Positions 17,445 through 29,691 of a DNA stretch of 62,440 nucleotides are shown here, one piece after another (the first letter of the stretch is position 1; each line of letters opens with the position of its first letter). Below the pieces are notes generated by a model. That model did no database searches, was not told the DNA's origin, and saw only the letters and a list, made by a program, of their open reading frames with translations. The stretch covers positions 1 to 62,440 of the forward strand of contig CACZZO010000018.1 in NCBI GenBank assembly GCA_902785755.1. Direction: 5' to 3'. A program made the position numbers and the translations under genes. This DNA comes from an uncultured Bacteroidia bacterium. Its GTDB lineage: Bacteria > Bacteroidota > Bacteroidia > Bacteroidales > F082.

Positions 17445-18223
17445 CCTAATAAGAGTTGTAGTTTTTCCTTGGGTTCAGTGTCGATGTAGCGTCCGTCCTC
17501 GCCATGGAGGGTCTTGCGGAACTCGTCGAAGGTCTTGTCGTACATGTGCAGCACGCAATGCACCTCGCCAATGATGTGTAGGAAGTGCGCATCGCTGCTC
17601 TTGGTGAAGTTGAACTTCTTCAGATAGGCGTATTTCTTCAAAAAGTCGGGCTTGGTGACGTGCTTCGAGATTTCCAAAGCGTCCGCCTTGATGTCGGGAG
17701 GCACGAAGCCCAATTGGCTCACCAAACTGCTTGCCGGCTTGTTGACGTGTGCAGGAACAAACAGCCCGCCGATTTCGTGAACCACGTCATAAAGCTGGTC
17801 CAAATCGGCATCCAATGCCGACCACAGCAGCCATTCCTCGTCGCCGACCACTTCCTCGTTTTCATCCACAATGAGTTGATAACCAAATTTTTCCTCGTCC
17901 AATGGAATGTGAGGGAGATGTTCGTCAAGAAATTCTTGGAACTTGTCCAATTGTTCGTCGTTCTCAAAATAGGCCAGGGCGTGGGCTTCTTCCTGTGTGG
18001 TGATTTCTACGCCGCCGATGACGAGGATGCCGTTTTCGCGCCCGATTTTTTGCGTCACTTTCACCTGTCGGGTTGTGTTGTGGTCGCAGATGGCGATGAC
18101 ATCCAAATGGAGTTTCTTGGCCTGCTCGACGATGGCAGAGGGACTCATATAGAGGTCGCCGCACGGCGAAAGCACCGTGTGCAAGTGGAGGTCGGCTCTA
18201 TATGACTTGAGTTCCATAGGCAT
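17441..18223 (-). CDS. PHP-domain phosphoesterase-like protein
   Basis: 260 residues. PHP metal-site motifs are present: DLHLHTVLSPC (near residues 10-20), CDHN (near 44-47), GGVEITTQEE (near 68-77), and later His residues in FVPAHVNKP and SDAHFLH. PHP proteins are metal-dependent phosphoesterases, often of nucleotides or histidinol phosphate. The genomic partners here (HATPase, two DRTGG proteins, hydrogenase-like protein) suggest a signalling or nucleotide-turnover job. A second ATG at 18217 is an alternative start. It overlaps the next gene by 4 bases. Confidence 0.8.
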   Translation of the reverse strand: MPMELKSYRADLHLHTVLSPCGDLYMSPSAIVEQAKKLHLDVIAICDHNTTRQVKVTQKIGRENGILVIGGVEITTQEEAHALAYFENDEQLDKFQEFLDEHLPHIPLDEEKFGYQLIVDENEEVVGDEEWLLWSALDADLDQLYDVVHEIGGLFVPAHVNKPASSLVSQLGFVPPDIKADALEISKHVTKPDFLKKYAYLKKFNFTKSSDAHFLHIIGEVHCVLHMYDKTFDEFRKTLHGEDGRYIDTEPKEKLQLLLG

Positions 18224-18268
18224 TTTTTGTCACAAAACTTTCAAAACTATTCAAAACCTTTTGTTTGT

Positions 18269-18323
18269 GCGAGGCGGCTCGCAACCGCTCGCCGCTGGAA
18301 AGCCGCCGGTTGGCGTGCTTTCC
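18269..18323. repeat. GC-rich hairpin element (REP-like) between the DRTGG and PHP genes
   Basis: Two adjoining hairpins, GCGAG-GCGG-CTCGC (18269-18282) and GGAAAGC / GCTTTCC (18297-18303, 18317-18323), sit in an otherwise AT-rich gap (18224-18366). This looks like an interspersed palindromic element. Whether it is repeated elsewhere in the genome cannot be seen. Confidence 0.5.
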
Positions 18324-18366
18324 AACTCAAACTATTGTTTTGTGGGTTTTGTCGGTTTTGTGATAA

Positions 18367-18702
18367 TTATTTGTTTAACAGATTATAAACCAAGCCAGCA
18401 ATCTCGTATGTGGGAAGGTTGGTCTGCAAAATAGGCAAATCCTCGTCGTTGCTCTGCTCGATGGTCTCGTCGTTGGGCACGAGATTCTTCACGAGGATGA
18501 TGCACGACATTTCCTTCAGCGAGGCCACGGCCATCACGTTCTTGTGGGTTTGGAGCGTAATCCAGATGTTGCCTTCCATGGCGTTGCCCATCACGTCGCT
18601 CAAAAGGTCGCTGATGTAGCAGCCATCTATCTCTCTGTCAAGGCCTTTCTCGCCCGACAAAACCTTGAGGTTGAGTTTTTCGACTAATTCTTTTACTTTC
18701 AT
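18367..18702 (-). CDS. DRTGG-domain protein (second)
   Basis: 111 residues, same fold class as the 16526-16870 product (MKVKELVEKLNLKVL start, YISDLLSDVMG segment). It is the first gene of the minus-strand cluster. The 143-base gap to the PHP gene contains only the hairpin element, so co-transcription is likely but not certain. It is probably a ligand-binding regulatory module; no catalytic residues are recognised. Confidence 0.7.
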   Translation of the reverse strand: MKVKELVEKLNLKVLSGEKGLDREIDGCYISDLLSDVMGNAMEGNIWITLQTHKNVMAVASLKEMSCIILVKNLVPNDETIEQSNDEDLPILQTNLPTYEIAGLVYNLLNK

Positions 18703-18744
18703 TGTTTATCGTTTTAAATCTTGTGTTTCGTTACTATTGGACTG

Positions 18745-18752
18745 CAAATTTA
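18745..18752 (-). promoter_or_regulatory. -7 promoter box for the 18.7-14.5 kb signalling cluster
   Basis: TAAATTTG on the minus strand, about 42 bases before the ATG at 18702. The -33 box is weak (TTTCG, spacer about 19). Confidence 0.5.
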
Positions 18753-18781
18753 TGAATTATTTTCTAAATAGCGAAAAACAC

Positions 18782-18820
18782 AAAAAAATAACGGCGCCGC
18801 TTGAAGCGACACCGTTATTC
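18782..18820 (-). terminator. Terminator of aspA
   Basis: Read on the minus strand, AATAACGG-GTCGCTTCAAGCG-CCGTTATT forms a long stem followed by TTTTTTTG. Confidence 0.8.
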
Positions 18821-18842
18821 AAGGCAATTATTCTGTCCTTAC

Positions 18843-20264
18843 CTACAGTTTAATGTCGATGGGCTTGAGCATGTTCTCGGGACGGAGAATCTTGTCGAGT
18901 TGCTCCTTGGTGAGCAGGTTGTGCTCAAGGACCAGTTCGTAGACGCCGCGACCGGTTTCGCTGGCTTCCTTGGCAATCTTGGTGGATTGCTTGTAGCCTA
19001 TGATGGGGTTGAGCATGGTGACGATGCCGATGCTGCCTTCAACCAGTTTGCGGCAATGTTCTTCGTTGGCAACGATGCCTTCGATGCAGTATTTGCGCAG
19101 GGTGTCAAGGCCATTGGTGAGCAAGTGGATGGACTCGAAAAGGCTGTAGGCGATGACGGGTTCCATCACGTTCAGTTCGAGCTGGCCGTTGTCGGAGGCG
19201 AAGGTGATAGTCATATCGTTGCCAATCACCTTATAGCACACTTGGTTCATCACTTCGGGAATGACTGGGTTGACCTTACCGGGCATGATGGAAGAACCGG
19301 GCTGGCGCTCGGGCAGGTGGATCTCGTTGAAGCCGCAGCGAGGGCCGGAACTCATCAGACGGAGGTCGTTGCACATCTTATTGATCTTGATGCAGAGGCG
19401 CTTCATGGCCGCGCTGTATTGGATCATGCAACTCGTTGCACTGGTGGCTTCGATGAGGTTGTCGGCCAAATGGATGCTCCATCCCGTAATCTCGCGCAAG
19501 GCCTTGATGCAAGCCATGCTATAGCCCGGCTTGGAGCAGATGCCCGTGCCGATGGCCGTGGCACCCATATTGACGGTTAGGAACTCGCGGGCGGCGCTGT
19601 TCAAAGTGCGCAGTTCGCCACGAAGCGATGCGGCAAAGCCACTGAACGTCTGTCCCAAGGTCATGGGGACAGCATCCTGCAATTGGGTGCGGCCCATCTT
19701 GATGACCTCGGCGAACTCTTTGGCTTTCTTCTCCAAGGCATCGATCATCTGGGTCAGATGAGGGAGGAACTCCTCATGTTCAAGGAACATGGCCATGTGG
19801 ATGGCGCAAGGATAAGCGTCGTTGGTGGATTGCGAGGCATTTACCACATCATTGGGCGAGCAGAACTCGTATTGTCCGCGTTGGTAACCCATGATTTCAA
19901 GGGCGCGATTGGCAATCACCTCATTGGCGCACATATTGGTTGATGTACCGGCACCACCTTGGATCATGTCGATCGGGAATTGGTCGTGGTGCTGTCCGGC
20001 AATCAGTTCATCGCAAGCCTGGCAGATAGCATTGGCTTGTTGGACCGTGATCATGCCCACTTCATAATTGGCAAGTGCTGCGGCTTTCTTCGTGATGGCC
20101 ATACCTTTGATGAAATTGGGGTAACTGACCATCAGATTGCCACTGATATGGAAGTTTTCAATGGCGCGTGTTGTCTGTACGCCGTAGAGGGCCTCTTCTG
20201 GCACTTCTTTGCTTCCGAGAAGGTCGCTCTCGGTGCGGAATTTACTTGTTGTCTTGGCTGTCAT
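18843..20264 (-). CDS. aspA: Aspartate ammonia-lyase
   Basis: 473 residues. The fumarase/aspartase superfamily signature GSSIMPGKVNP is intact, with the TG-SQSTNDAYP and GRTQLQDAVP regions characteristic of aspartases. The enzyme deaminates L-aspartate to fumarate plus ammonia in the cytoplasm, and fumarate is the acceptor of the fumarate reductase encoded at 26.8-30.4 kb. The start is the ATG at 20264 (MTAKTTSKFR). An in-frame TTG at 20288 would add eight residues but is less likely. It is transcribed alone, with its own promoter (20337-20370), an operator-like dyad just downstream of it (20317-20332) and a terminator. Confidence 0.93.
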   Translation of the reverse strand: MTAKTTSKFRTESDLLGSKEVPEEALYGVQTTRAIENFHISGNLMVSYPNFIKGMAITKKAAALANYEVGMITVQQANAICQACDELIAGQHHDQFPIDMIQGGAGTSTNMCANEVIANRALEIMGYQRGQYEFCSPNDVVNASQSTNDAYPCAIHMAMFLEHEEFLPHLTQMIDALEKKAKEFAEVIKMGRTQLQDAVPMTLGQTFSGFAASLRGELRTLNSAAREFLTVNMGATAIGTGICSKPGYSMACIKALREITGWSIHLADNLIEATSATSCMIQYSAAMKRLCIKINKMCNDLRLMSSGPRCGFNEIHLPERQPGSSIMPGKVNPVIPEVMNQVCYKVIGNDMTITFASDNGQLELNVMEPVIAYSLFESIHLLTNGLDTLRKYCIEGIVANEEHCRKLVEGSIGIVTMLNPIIGYKQSTKIAKEASETGRGVYELVLEHNLLTKEQLDKILRPENMLKPIDIKL

Positions 20265-20316
20265 AGCTTCAAGTGTTTTGATTTTCAATTAATTATAATA
20301 ATTACAATTTTATAAT

Positions 20317-20332
20317 CGATACAATTTTATCG
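20317..20332. promoter_or_regulatory. Operator-like dyad CGATA-N6-TATCG before aspA
   Basis: CGATA CAATTT TATCG, at the expected transcription start of aspA. The same 5-6-5 pattern recurs at 20546, 49668 and (one mismatch) 50420. The geometry equals that of Rex operators (TGTGA-N6-TCACA), but the bases differ. Confidence 0.55.
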
Positions 20333-20336
20333 TTTG

Positions 20337-20370
20337 CAAAAGTACAAAGAAATCAAATACTTGAAGCAAA
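20337..20370 (-). promoter_or_regulatory. Promoter of aspA
   Basis: Minus strand: TTTG (20370-20367), 22-base spacer, TACTTTTG (20344-20337). The -7 box lies about 73 bases before the ATG. Confidence 0.6.
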
Positions 20371-20496
20371 AAAAATGAAATAATTCAAAACTATTCTTCA
20401 AAATTAAGCTTAATCTATTGGAATATAAATGATTATAAATAACTTAAGAGCTTAAGACAGCCCTAAAACCTCAATTTTGAAAATTTTTACTTTTTT

Positions 20497-20529
20497 TTCG
20501 TCGAAATCAAAATAAATGTCGTAATTTTG
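20497..20529 (+). promoter_or_regulatory. Probable promoter of the ferredoxin-nqr operon
   Basis: TAATTTTG at 20522-20529 is a good -7 box; TTCG about 21 bases upstream is a weak -33. The 383-base gap between aspA and the ferredoxin gene holds this promoter, the aspA promoter and two dyads; the rest is AT-rich with nothing else recognisable. Confidence 0.55.
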
Positions 20530-20545
20530 CAGCGAGATTCAAATA

Positions 20546-20561
20546 CGATAAAAACATATCG
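20546..20561. promoter_or_regulatory. Operator-like dyad CGATA-N6-TATCG before the ferredoxin-nqr operon
   Basis: CGATA AAAACA TATCG, about 17 bases after the -7 box, in the 5' leader. It has the same pattern and the same place relative to the promoter as the aspA site. Confidence 0.55.
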
Positions 20562-20647
20562 AATAAGTGGGGCGGGTAGCATAAGTATAATAAACAAGGT
20601 ATGGAAATGCCAATTATGACAAAGTGTAATCTATAAATAAGGTAACG

Positions 20648-20951
20648 ATGATAATAAAGATTTGTACTGGAAGTTCGTGTCACCTCAATGGTTCTTACGA
20701 CGTGATTCAGGAATTCAAGAGTTTGCTGAAGAAATACGATGTCGAAGACTTGATTGAGCTGAAAGCTAGTTTTTGCTTCAACGAGTGCATCAACGGCGTG
20801 AATGTGAAGTGCGAGACTGGATCAATGATGAACGAGGAGATGCCGAACATGACGCTGTGTGACGACGGTTTCCTCCTGCATCATGCCACCAAGGAGAATG
20901 CCGAGGAACTTTTTGCGAAGCAGATTTATCCTTTGCTTAACCTCAAAAAAA

Positions 20952-20959
<8 letters not shown>
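20648..20959 (+). CDS. Small thioredoxin-fold [2Fe-2S] ferredoxin, first gene of the nqr operon
   Basis: 103 residues. The four expected cluster cysteines are present: C-x4-C in CTGSSCHLNGSYDV (residues 6 and 11) and FCFNEC (near 43-47), followed by NVKCETG. This matches the NuoE/HydC-type thioredoxin-like [2Fe-2S] fold. It is closely related to the 99-residue protein at 45375-45674, which leads a sensory-hydrogenase gene set. Its stop overlaps the start of nqrA by 8 bases, so the two are translationally coupled. It may carry electrons between a redox partner and NQR, or serve a regulatory role; this is inference. Confidence 0.8.
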
Positions 20960-22393
<1,434 letters not shown>

Positions 22394-22394
<1 letters not shown>

Positions 22395-23581
22395 TGTTCA
22401 ATAACCTACGTCGTTTTGTTGACAAAATCAAGCCGAATTTTGTGGAGGGCGGGAAATTCGCATGGCTTCAGAGCACTTTTGAGGCCTTCGAAACCTTTGC
22501 CTTCACGCCCAATCGGGTCACCAAGCGCGGCAGCCATGTTCGCGATGCCATCGATTTGAAACGCGCCATGATTATGGTCGTCATCGCCCTCGTTCCTGCC
22601 ATACTTTTCGGCATGTGGAACATCGGCTACCAGACTTCGCTCCACGCCACGGATTGGCCTTATGAATTGGGCACAGTGGCCAGTTGGTGGTATTGTCTTT
22701 GGTTTGGCTTTTTGAGAATGTTGCCCATGTTGGCAGTGTCGTATATCGTCGGTTTGGGCATCGAATTTACCTTCGCACAGATACGTCACCATGAGGTGAA
22801 CGAAGGATTTCTCGTCACAGGTTTCATCATCCCAATGATTGTGCCGGTCACCACACCATTGTGGCAACTCGCTCTGGCAGTGGCCTTTGCTGTCATCATC
22901 GGCAAGGAGGTCTTCGGCGGCACGGGCATGAATTTCCTCAATCCTGCCTTGGTGGCGCGCGCCTTCCTCTTCTTCGCCTATCCCACTCGGATGTCGGGCG
23001 ACAATGTATGGATTGCCGCCGACCTCTGGGGCACTGATGCCATCACGAGCGCCACACCTTTGGCTGAATTGGCCGCTGGCGTGCATCCTTCGGCTTCCGC
23101 CTTGGATATGTTCATCGGAACAATTCCGGGGTCTACCTGTGAGACATCTGTAATAGCCATTTTGTTGGGTGCCATTCTGTTGTTGTTCACGGGTATCGCC
23201 AGTTGGCGTGTCATGCTCTCTGTCGTCCTTGGTGGTGGTCTCATGGGCTTGTTATTCAATGCCATTGGCGCCAACGAATATATGCAAGTGCCATTCTACT
23301 ACCATTACCTTATGGGCGGTTTCATGTTCGGTGCGGTCTTTATGGCCACCGACCCTGTTACGGCGGCTCAGACCAACACGGGCAAATGGATTTATGGCCT
23401 GCTCATAGGCATTTTCGCCGTGATGCTCCGTGTCATCAACCCGGCCTATCCCGAGGGTATGATGCTCAGCATCCTGCTCATGAACTGCTTTGCCCCACTC
23501 ATCGACCACTGCGTGATGGCCAGAAACATCAAAATGCGCCAACATCGTGCCTTAAAACTCTCAAAAACCGTTAAGTCATGA
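22394..23581 (+). CDS. nqrB: Na+-translocating NADH:quinone reductase subunit B
   Basis: 395 residues, integral membrane protein with about ten hydrophobic segments, of the NqrB/RnfD family. The covalent FMN site is seen as AITSATPLAEL, the Thr of SAT being the phosphothreonyl-FMN attachment point. The full-length N-terminal region (TFEAFETFAFTP) is specific to NqrB. It works with NqrD/E in Na+ translocation across the inner membrane. It overlaps nqrA by one base and nqrC by four. Confidence 0.93.
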
Positions 23582-24192
23582 AGAAAGATGTCAATAGCAA
23601 TCGATATATCTTCTTGTACGCCACTATTTTAATCATCATTGTGGCAGTGCTGCTCACGGTGACTGCCTTGTGGCTACAGCCTTTCCAAGACCGCAACAAG
23701 AAGAACGAGAAACGCATCAGCATCCTTACGGCGGCGGGCATTCCCAACGTGGACGCCAAAAACGCCCCGTTGCTTTTCGAGAAGCATTGCACAGGTTCAT
23801 TCCTTTTGGATGAGAGTGGCAATATCTCTGACGACGGCACCCTTCCATTATTTGTCATCAATCGTCAAATCAGCGTCATCCCCATGCAGGGCAACGGACT
23901 TTGGGGCCCCATTTGGGGCTATCTCGCCATTGCTGCCGATGGCAAGACCATTTTGGGCGCCAACTTCGACCACAAGTCGGAAACCCCTGGTTTGGGTGGA
24001 GAAATCACGACCGAGAAATTCAAAGGTCAATTCTCTGGAAAACAGATACTTGAAAATGGGAACGTGGTTCCAATTCAATTTGATGCCATCACGGGAGCAA
24101 CCAAGACTTCGAATGGAGTTAAAGAAATGATTGACAATACTTTGGAGAAATATTCGGCGTATTTAACGAGAATCGCAGAGAGAGGAGAATAA
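23578..24192 (+). CDS. nqrC: Na+-translocating NADH:quinone reductase subunit C
   Basis: 204 residues. One N-terminal membrane helix (YIFLYATILIIIVAVLLTVTALWL) anchors a periplasmic FMN-binding domain. The covalent flavin motif DAITGATKTSNG is present (Thr of SGAT-type motif, here TGAT). The start overlaps the nqrB stop by four bases. It passes electrons between the NqrF iron-sulfur/FAD part and the membrane flavins. Confidence 0.93.
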   Translation: MKKDVNSNRYIFLYATILIIIVAVLLTVTALWLQPFQDRNKKNEKRISILTAAGIPNVDAKNAPLLFEKHCTGSFLLDESGNISDDGTLPLFVINRQISVIPMQGNGLWGPIWGYLAIAADGKTILGANFDHKSETPGLGGEITTEKFKGQFSGKQILENGNVVPIQFDAITGATKTSNGVKEMIDNTLEKYSAYLTRIAERGE

Positions 24193-24194
24193 CT

Positions 24195-24821
24195 ATGGCT
24201 AACTTGAATAAACTCATCATAGAACCCCTGCGCAAGACTAATCCTGTCACCGTTTTGGTGCTGGGTATCTGCTCTTGCCTTGCCGTGACCGCCCAACTCA
24301 AGCCTGCCTTGGTAATGGGCCTCTCAGTGACTGTTGTGACGGCGTTGTCGAATTTCATCATCTCGCTGCTGCGAAAAGGCATCCCCAACCGCATCCGTAT
24401 CATCGTGCAACTGGTAGTTGTGGCCACCTTGGTCATCTTGATTGACCAATTCCTGAAGGCCTTTGCCTACGATGTAAGCAAACAACTTTCTGTTTATGTG
24501 GGACTTATCATCACCAACTGCATTATTATGGGACGCTTGGAGGCTTTTGCCTTGTCGCATGGACCTGGAGAGTCGTTCTTGGACGGCTTGGGTAACGGAC
24601 TGGGTTACAGCTTGATACTCGTTATTGTAGCCTTCTTCCGGGAACTCTTTGGTTCAGGAACCTTACTTGGTTACCAAGTCATTCCGCAGTCGTTCTACGA
24701 GGCTGGCTATCAAAACAACGGACTCATGATTTTGCCGCCGATGGCACTTATTGTGGTAGGCGTCATTATTTGGATTCAGCGCACCCGTAACCCCGAAATG
24801 CAAGAGAACAACCAAAACTAA
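24195..24821 (+). CDS. nqrD: Na+-translocating NADH:quinone reductase subunit D
   Basis: 208 residues, about six membrane helices. The family pattern GICSCLAVTAQLKPALVMG and TNCIIMGRLEAFA are intact; together with NqrE these half-helices hold an intramembrane iron site in the known complex. The gap after nqrC is 2 bases and to nqrE 6 bases. Confidence 0.93.
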   Translation: MANLNKLIIEPLRKTNPVTVLVLGICSCLAVTAQLKPALVMGLSVTVVTALSNFIISLLRKGIPNRIRIIVQLVVVATLVILIDQFLKAFAYDVSKQLSVYVGLIITNCIIMGRLEAFALSHGPGESFLDGLGNGLGYSLILVIVAFFRELFGSGTLLGYQVIPQSFYEAGYQNNGLMILPPMALIVVGVIIWIQRTRNPEMQENNQN

Positions 24822-24827
24822 ACGGCC

Positions 24828-25442
24828 ATGGAATTTTTCAGACTATTTATCAAATCCGTTTTCGTCGATAACATGATTTTCGCATACTTTCTCGGTATGT
24901 GCTCTTATCTTGCTGTGTCGAAGACCGTCAAGACCAGTGCCGGTATGGGTTTGGCCGTGACTTTCGTTTTGGTCGTTACCGTTCCGGTCAACTATCTGAT
25001 CAACAAATATTTGCTTTTGCCTGGTGCTTTGTCGTGGATCAGCCCAAAATTGGCTTCTGTCGATTTGAGTTTCCTGACCTATATCCTCTTCATCGCCATC
25101 ATCGCAGCCATCGTGCAGATTCTGGAGATGGTGATTGAGACCTTCACGCCGTCGCTTTATTCCGCCTTGGGCATTTTCCTTCCGCTGATTGCGGTGAACT
25201 GTGCCATCTTGGGTTGCTCGCTCTTCATGCAGGAGCGCAATTTCAGCAATGTGGGTGAGGCCGCCGTGTTTGGTCTCGGCTCAGGCATTGGCTGGTTGCT
25301 GGCCATTGTGGCCATCGCCGCCATCCGCGAGAAACTGCGCTATTCCAAAGTTCCCAAAGGTCTGCAGGGTGTAGGCATCTCATTTATCATCACTGGCTTG
25401 ATGGGTATCGCTTTCATGGCCTTTATGGGCATAAAAATTTGA
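24828..25442 (+). CDS. nqrE: Na+-translocating NADH:quinone reductase subunit E
   Basis: 204 residues, six predicted membrane helices, paralogous to NqrD with inverted topology. The characteristic segments [16 protein letters not shown] ([15 protein letters not shown]) and [16 protein letters not shown] contain the conserved cysteines of the iron site. It sits tightly between nqrD and nqrF. Confidence 0.93.
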   Translation: MEFFRLFIKSVFVDNMIFAYFLGMCSYLAVSKTVKTSAGMGLAVTFVLVVTVPVNYLINKYLLLPGALSWISPKLASVDLSFLTYILFIAIIAAIVQILEMVIETFTPSLYSALGIFLPLIAVNCAILGCSLFMQERNFSNVGEAAVFGLGSGIGWLLAIVAIAAIREKLRYSKVPKGLQGVGISFIITGLMGIAFMAFMGIKI

Positions 25443-25446
25443 TATT

Positions 25447-26799
<1,353 letters not shown>

Positions 26800-26821
26800 C
26801 CAACTGAAAATACTTATTATC

Positions 26822-27628
26822 ATGAATATACCAAAGATACATTCCATTTCCAAGAAGATTCTCGTCGGCGCGTTGGGCGCATTCTTGAGTTTCTTCCTGC
26901 TGTTCCACGCCACTGCCAACCTGCTCATCCTGAGGCATGACGGCGGCGAATGGTACAACGCTTTCTGCCACTTCATGGGCACCTATGTCATCATCAAGGT
27001 GCTGGAGATTGGCTTGTTTGGCGCACTGCTACTGCATGTGGTCTTGGCCATTTGGCTTGCCATGACCAACAAGATGGCGAGGCCTGTGGGCTACAAGAAG
27101 CCCACGCGCTCAAAGACCCACAAAGGCTCGAAGCTACAAGTGTGGACGGGCATCCTCATCTTTGCCTGCCTCTTGCTGCATTTCACGGACTTTTATTTCG
27201 TGAAAATCGGCTGGGTGAAAGGGAAATACATGGCCAAAACGGAAGATGTTGTAGAACTTAAAACTACGCAGCCCAATGCCTTCAACTATGCCGAACAGCA
27301 TGGCGAATATTCCGCCAAGCAGAACTGGCTCACCAATTTCGACAAAGAAGACAAAGCCGTGCTTGAAGCCGCCGGACTTGAAGTCGAGCCTGATTTCTAT
27401 CACCAAGCCCGCGAGAAATTCAAGATCTTGCACATCGTCATTGCCTATTTGGTGTTCTTTGCTGTCGTATGGTTCCACCTGCGGCATGGTTTTGCTGCCG
27501 TGTTCCAGACTTTTGGACTGTATAACTACAAATACGGCAAGGCCATTGAGGTGCTTGGCCAGATTTTCACTTGGGTGGTGTGCCTGATGTTCACTGTCGT
27601 GGTCATCGGGGTTTATTTCGGACTATAA
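26822..27628 (+). CDS. frdC: Fumarate reductase / succinate dehydrogenase cytochrome b subunit
   Basis: 268 residues from the ATG at 26822 (MNIPKIHSISKKILVGALGAF); the longer frame would overlap nqrF. It is a Bacteroidetes-type b558 membrane subunit with five hydrophobic helices. Histidines suited to heme ligation include LFHATANL, GAL-LLHVV, LLHFTDFYF and LHIVIAYLVFF. It anchors FrdAB to the inner membrane and takes electrons from menaquinol. It follows nqrF after 22 bases and so is probably co-transcribed with the NQR genes. Confidence 0.9.
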   Translation: MNIPKIHSISKKILVGALGAFLSFFLLFHATANLLILRHDGGEWYNAFCHFMGTYVIIKVLEIGLFGALLLHVVLAIWLAMTNKMARPVGYKKPTRSKTHKGSKLQVWTGILIFACLLLHFTDFYFVKIGWVKGKYMAKTEDVVELKTTQPNAFNYAEQHGEYSAKQNWLTNFDKEDKAVLEAAGLEVEPDFYHQAREKFKILHIVIAYLVFFAVVWFHLRHGFAAVFQTFGLYNYKYGKAIEVLGQIFTWVVCLMFTVVVIGVYFGL

Positions 27629-27635
27629 TAATAAT

Positions 27636-27705
27636 GATGAATTATGAATGCTGAATTATGAATGTTTAAGTACAAGGTTCTATGAATTCCGCATTCCGCA
27701 TTCCT
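27636..27705. repeat. Simple direct repeats between frdC and frdA
   Basis: Two GAATTATGAATG units and two ATTCCGC units fill most of the 98-base gap, ending in CTAATTA. This is a spacer-type repeat of the kind scattered in Bacteroidetes intergenic DNA. No promoter is obvious. Confidence 0.5.
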
Positions 27706-27726
27706 AATTAAAAGACATACAATGAT

Positions 27727-29688
27727 ATGAAACTCGACTCTAAAATACCCGCTGGTCCGCTTGCCGAAAAGTGGACGAATTATAAAGCCTCGCAGAAGCT
27801 GGTCAACCCGGCCAACAAGCGCAAACTCGACATCATCGTGGTCGGCACAGGATTGGCTGGTGCCTCGGCAGCCGCCTCACTCGGTGCATTGGGCTTCAAT
27901 GTGGATATTTTCTGCATCCAAGACTCGCCCCGCCGCGCCCACAGCATCGCTGCCCAAGGCGGCATCAACGCGGCCAAGAACTACCAAAACGACGGCGACA
28001 GCGTGGAACGCCTCTTCCGCGACACCATCAAGGGTGGCGATTATCGCGCCCGTGAGGCTAATGTCTATCGCTTGGCTGAGGTCAGCGGTGCCATCATCGA
28101 CCAATGTGTGGCGCAAGGCGTGCCTTTCGCCCGCGACTACGGCGGGTTGCTCGACAACCGTTCCTTTGGTGGAGCACAAGTGAGCCGTACTTTCTACGCC
28201 AAAGGTCAGACCGGACAGCAATTGCTGCTCGGCGCATACGGTGCCTTGAGCCGCGAGATAGCCCGTGGCACGGTGAAACTTCACACACGCTGCGAGATGA
28301 TGGACTTGGTCGTGATTGATGGTCGCGCCCGAGGCATTATTGTTAGAAACTTGGTCACCGGCGACTTGGAACGCTATGCCGCCCACGCGGTGGTGTTGGG
28401 TACTGGCGGTTACGGTAATCTCTATTACCTTTCCACCAACGCGATGAACAGCAACGGCAGCGCGGCGTGGGTGTGCCATCGCAAGGGCGCAGCCTTCGCC
28501 AACCCCTGTTATGTGCAGATTCACCCGACCTGCATCCCCGTCCACGGTGACTACCAAAGCAAACTCACGCTGATGAGCGAAAGTCTGCGTAACGACGGCC
28601 GCATTTGGGTTCCCAAGAAAAAGGAAGATGCCGAAGCCATCCGCGCTGGCAAACTGAAAGCCAACGACATAGCGGAAGAAAACCGCGACTATTATTTGGA
28701 ACGTCGTTATCCCGCTTTCGGCAACCTCGTTCCCCGCGACGTGGCCAGCCGCGCCGCCAAGGAACGTTGCGACGCGGGCTATGGCGTGGGCACAGGCTTT
28801 GCCGTCTACCTCGACTTCGCCGATGCCATCCAACGCCTTGGAAAAGAGGCCGTTGAGCAGAAATATGGCAATTTGTTCCAAATGTACCAAAAAATCACCG
28901 ACGAGAACCCATACGAAACTCCGATGATGATTTATCCCGCCATCCACTACACGATGGGTGGACTTTGGGTCGACTACGAACTGCAGACCACCATTCCTGG
29001 ACTTTTCGCTGCTGGCGAAGCCAACTTCAGCGACCATGGCGCCAACCGCCTCGGCGCCTCCGCCCTGATGCAAGGACTGGCTGATGGTTATTTTGTCTTG
29101 CCCTATACCATGCAGAACTATCTCGCCGACCAGATCTATGTAGGGAAGATTTCGGCTACAACGCCAGAATTCGATGCAGCGGAAGCAGCTGTAAAACAGA
29201 GAATTGAGAATTTGATGAAGAATTCGTCCCTTCGACAAGTTCAGGGACCTGCGGCTTTAAAGACCGTGGATCATTTCCACAAGGCTTTAGGCAAGATCAT
29301 GTGGGAATACTGCGGCATGGCGCGCAACACCGAGAGCCTCACCAAAGCGAAGAAGTTGGTCTCACAATTGGAAGATGAGTTCTGGAAAAAGGTTTTCATC
29401 CCTGGCACTGCCAATGAGTTCAATCCAGAGTTGGAGAAAGCCTATCGACTTGAAGATTATTTCGAACTGGCACAACTCGTCATCGATGACGCCATGCACC
29501 GCGAGGAATCATGTGGCGGACACTTCCGCACCGAGCACCAGACCGAAGACGGCGAGACCCTCCGCGACGACGAGCGTTTTATGTACGTCGCCGCGTGGGA
29601 ATACCAAGGCCACGGCCAGCCGGAAACGATGGAAAAGGAGCCGCTGGTCTATGAACACATCCAAATCGCAAACCGTAATTACAAGTAA
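27727..29688 (+). CDS. frdA: Fumarate reductase flavoprotein subunit
   Basis: 653 residues. The FAD-binding Rossmann motif is [16 protein letters not shown] (near 37-52). The covalent FAD histidine lies in [11 protein letters not shown], and the active-site region includes [10 protein letters not shown] and [13 protein letters not shown]. It catalyses fumarate to succinate on the cytoplasmic face. Near residue 500 the peptide [10 protein letters not shown] is encoded by a GTCCCT...AGGGAC palindrome (29226-29248) that looks like an inserted interspersed element. The frame stays open and the flanking family sequence is intact. It is followed after 3 bases by frdB. Confidence 0.93.
   Translation: MKLDSKIPAGPLAEKWTNYKASQKLVNPANKRKLDIIVVGTGLAGASAAASLGALGFNVDIFCIQDSPRRAHSIAAQGGINAAKNYQNDGDSVERLFRDTIKGGDYRAREANVYRLAEVSGAIIDQCVAQGVPFARDYGGLLDNRSFGGAQVSRTFYAKGQTGQQLLLGAYGALSREIARGTVKLHTRCEMMDLVVIDGRARGIIVRNLVTGDLERYAAHAVVLGTGGYGNLYYLSTNAMNSNGSAAWVCHRKGAAFANPCYVQIHPTCIPVHGDYQSKLTLMSESLRNDGRIWVPKKKEDAEAIRAGKLKANDIAEENRDYYLERRYPAFGNLVPRDVASRAAKERCDAGYGVGTGFAVYLDFADAIQRLGKEAVEQKYGNLFQMYQKITDENPYETPMMIYPAIHYTMGGLWVDYELQTTIPGLFAAGEANFSDHGANRLGASALMQGLADGYFVLPYTMQNYLADQIYVGKISATTPEFDAAEAAVKQRIENLMKNSSLRQVQGPAALKTVDHFHKALGKIMWEYCGMARNTESLTKAKKLVSQLEDEFWKKVFIPGTANEFNPELEKAYRLEDYFELAQLVIDDAMHREESCGGHFRTEHQTEDGETLRDDERFMYVAAWEYQGHGQPETMEKEPLVYEHIQIANRNYK
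29226..29248. repeat. GTCCCT...AGGGAC palindromic element inside frdA
   Basis: Arms GTCCCT (29226-29231) and AGGGAC (29243-29248) flank TCGACAAGTTC. The unit has the form of a short interspersed palindrome seen in many bacterial genomes. It is translated in frame as SLRQVQGP. Confidence 0.65.
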
Positions 29689-29691
29689 GCC

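Noticed and set aside
27877..29238. 453-codon open frame on the minus strand within frdA
   Set aside because: Antisense to a clear frdA with intact motifs. No promoter or family match by eye.
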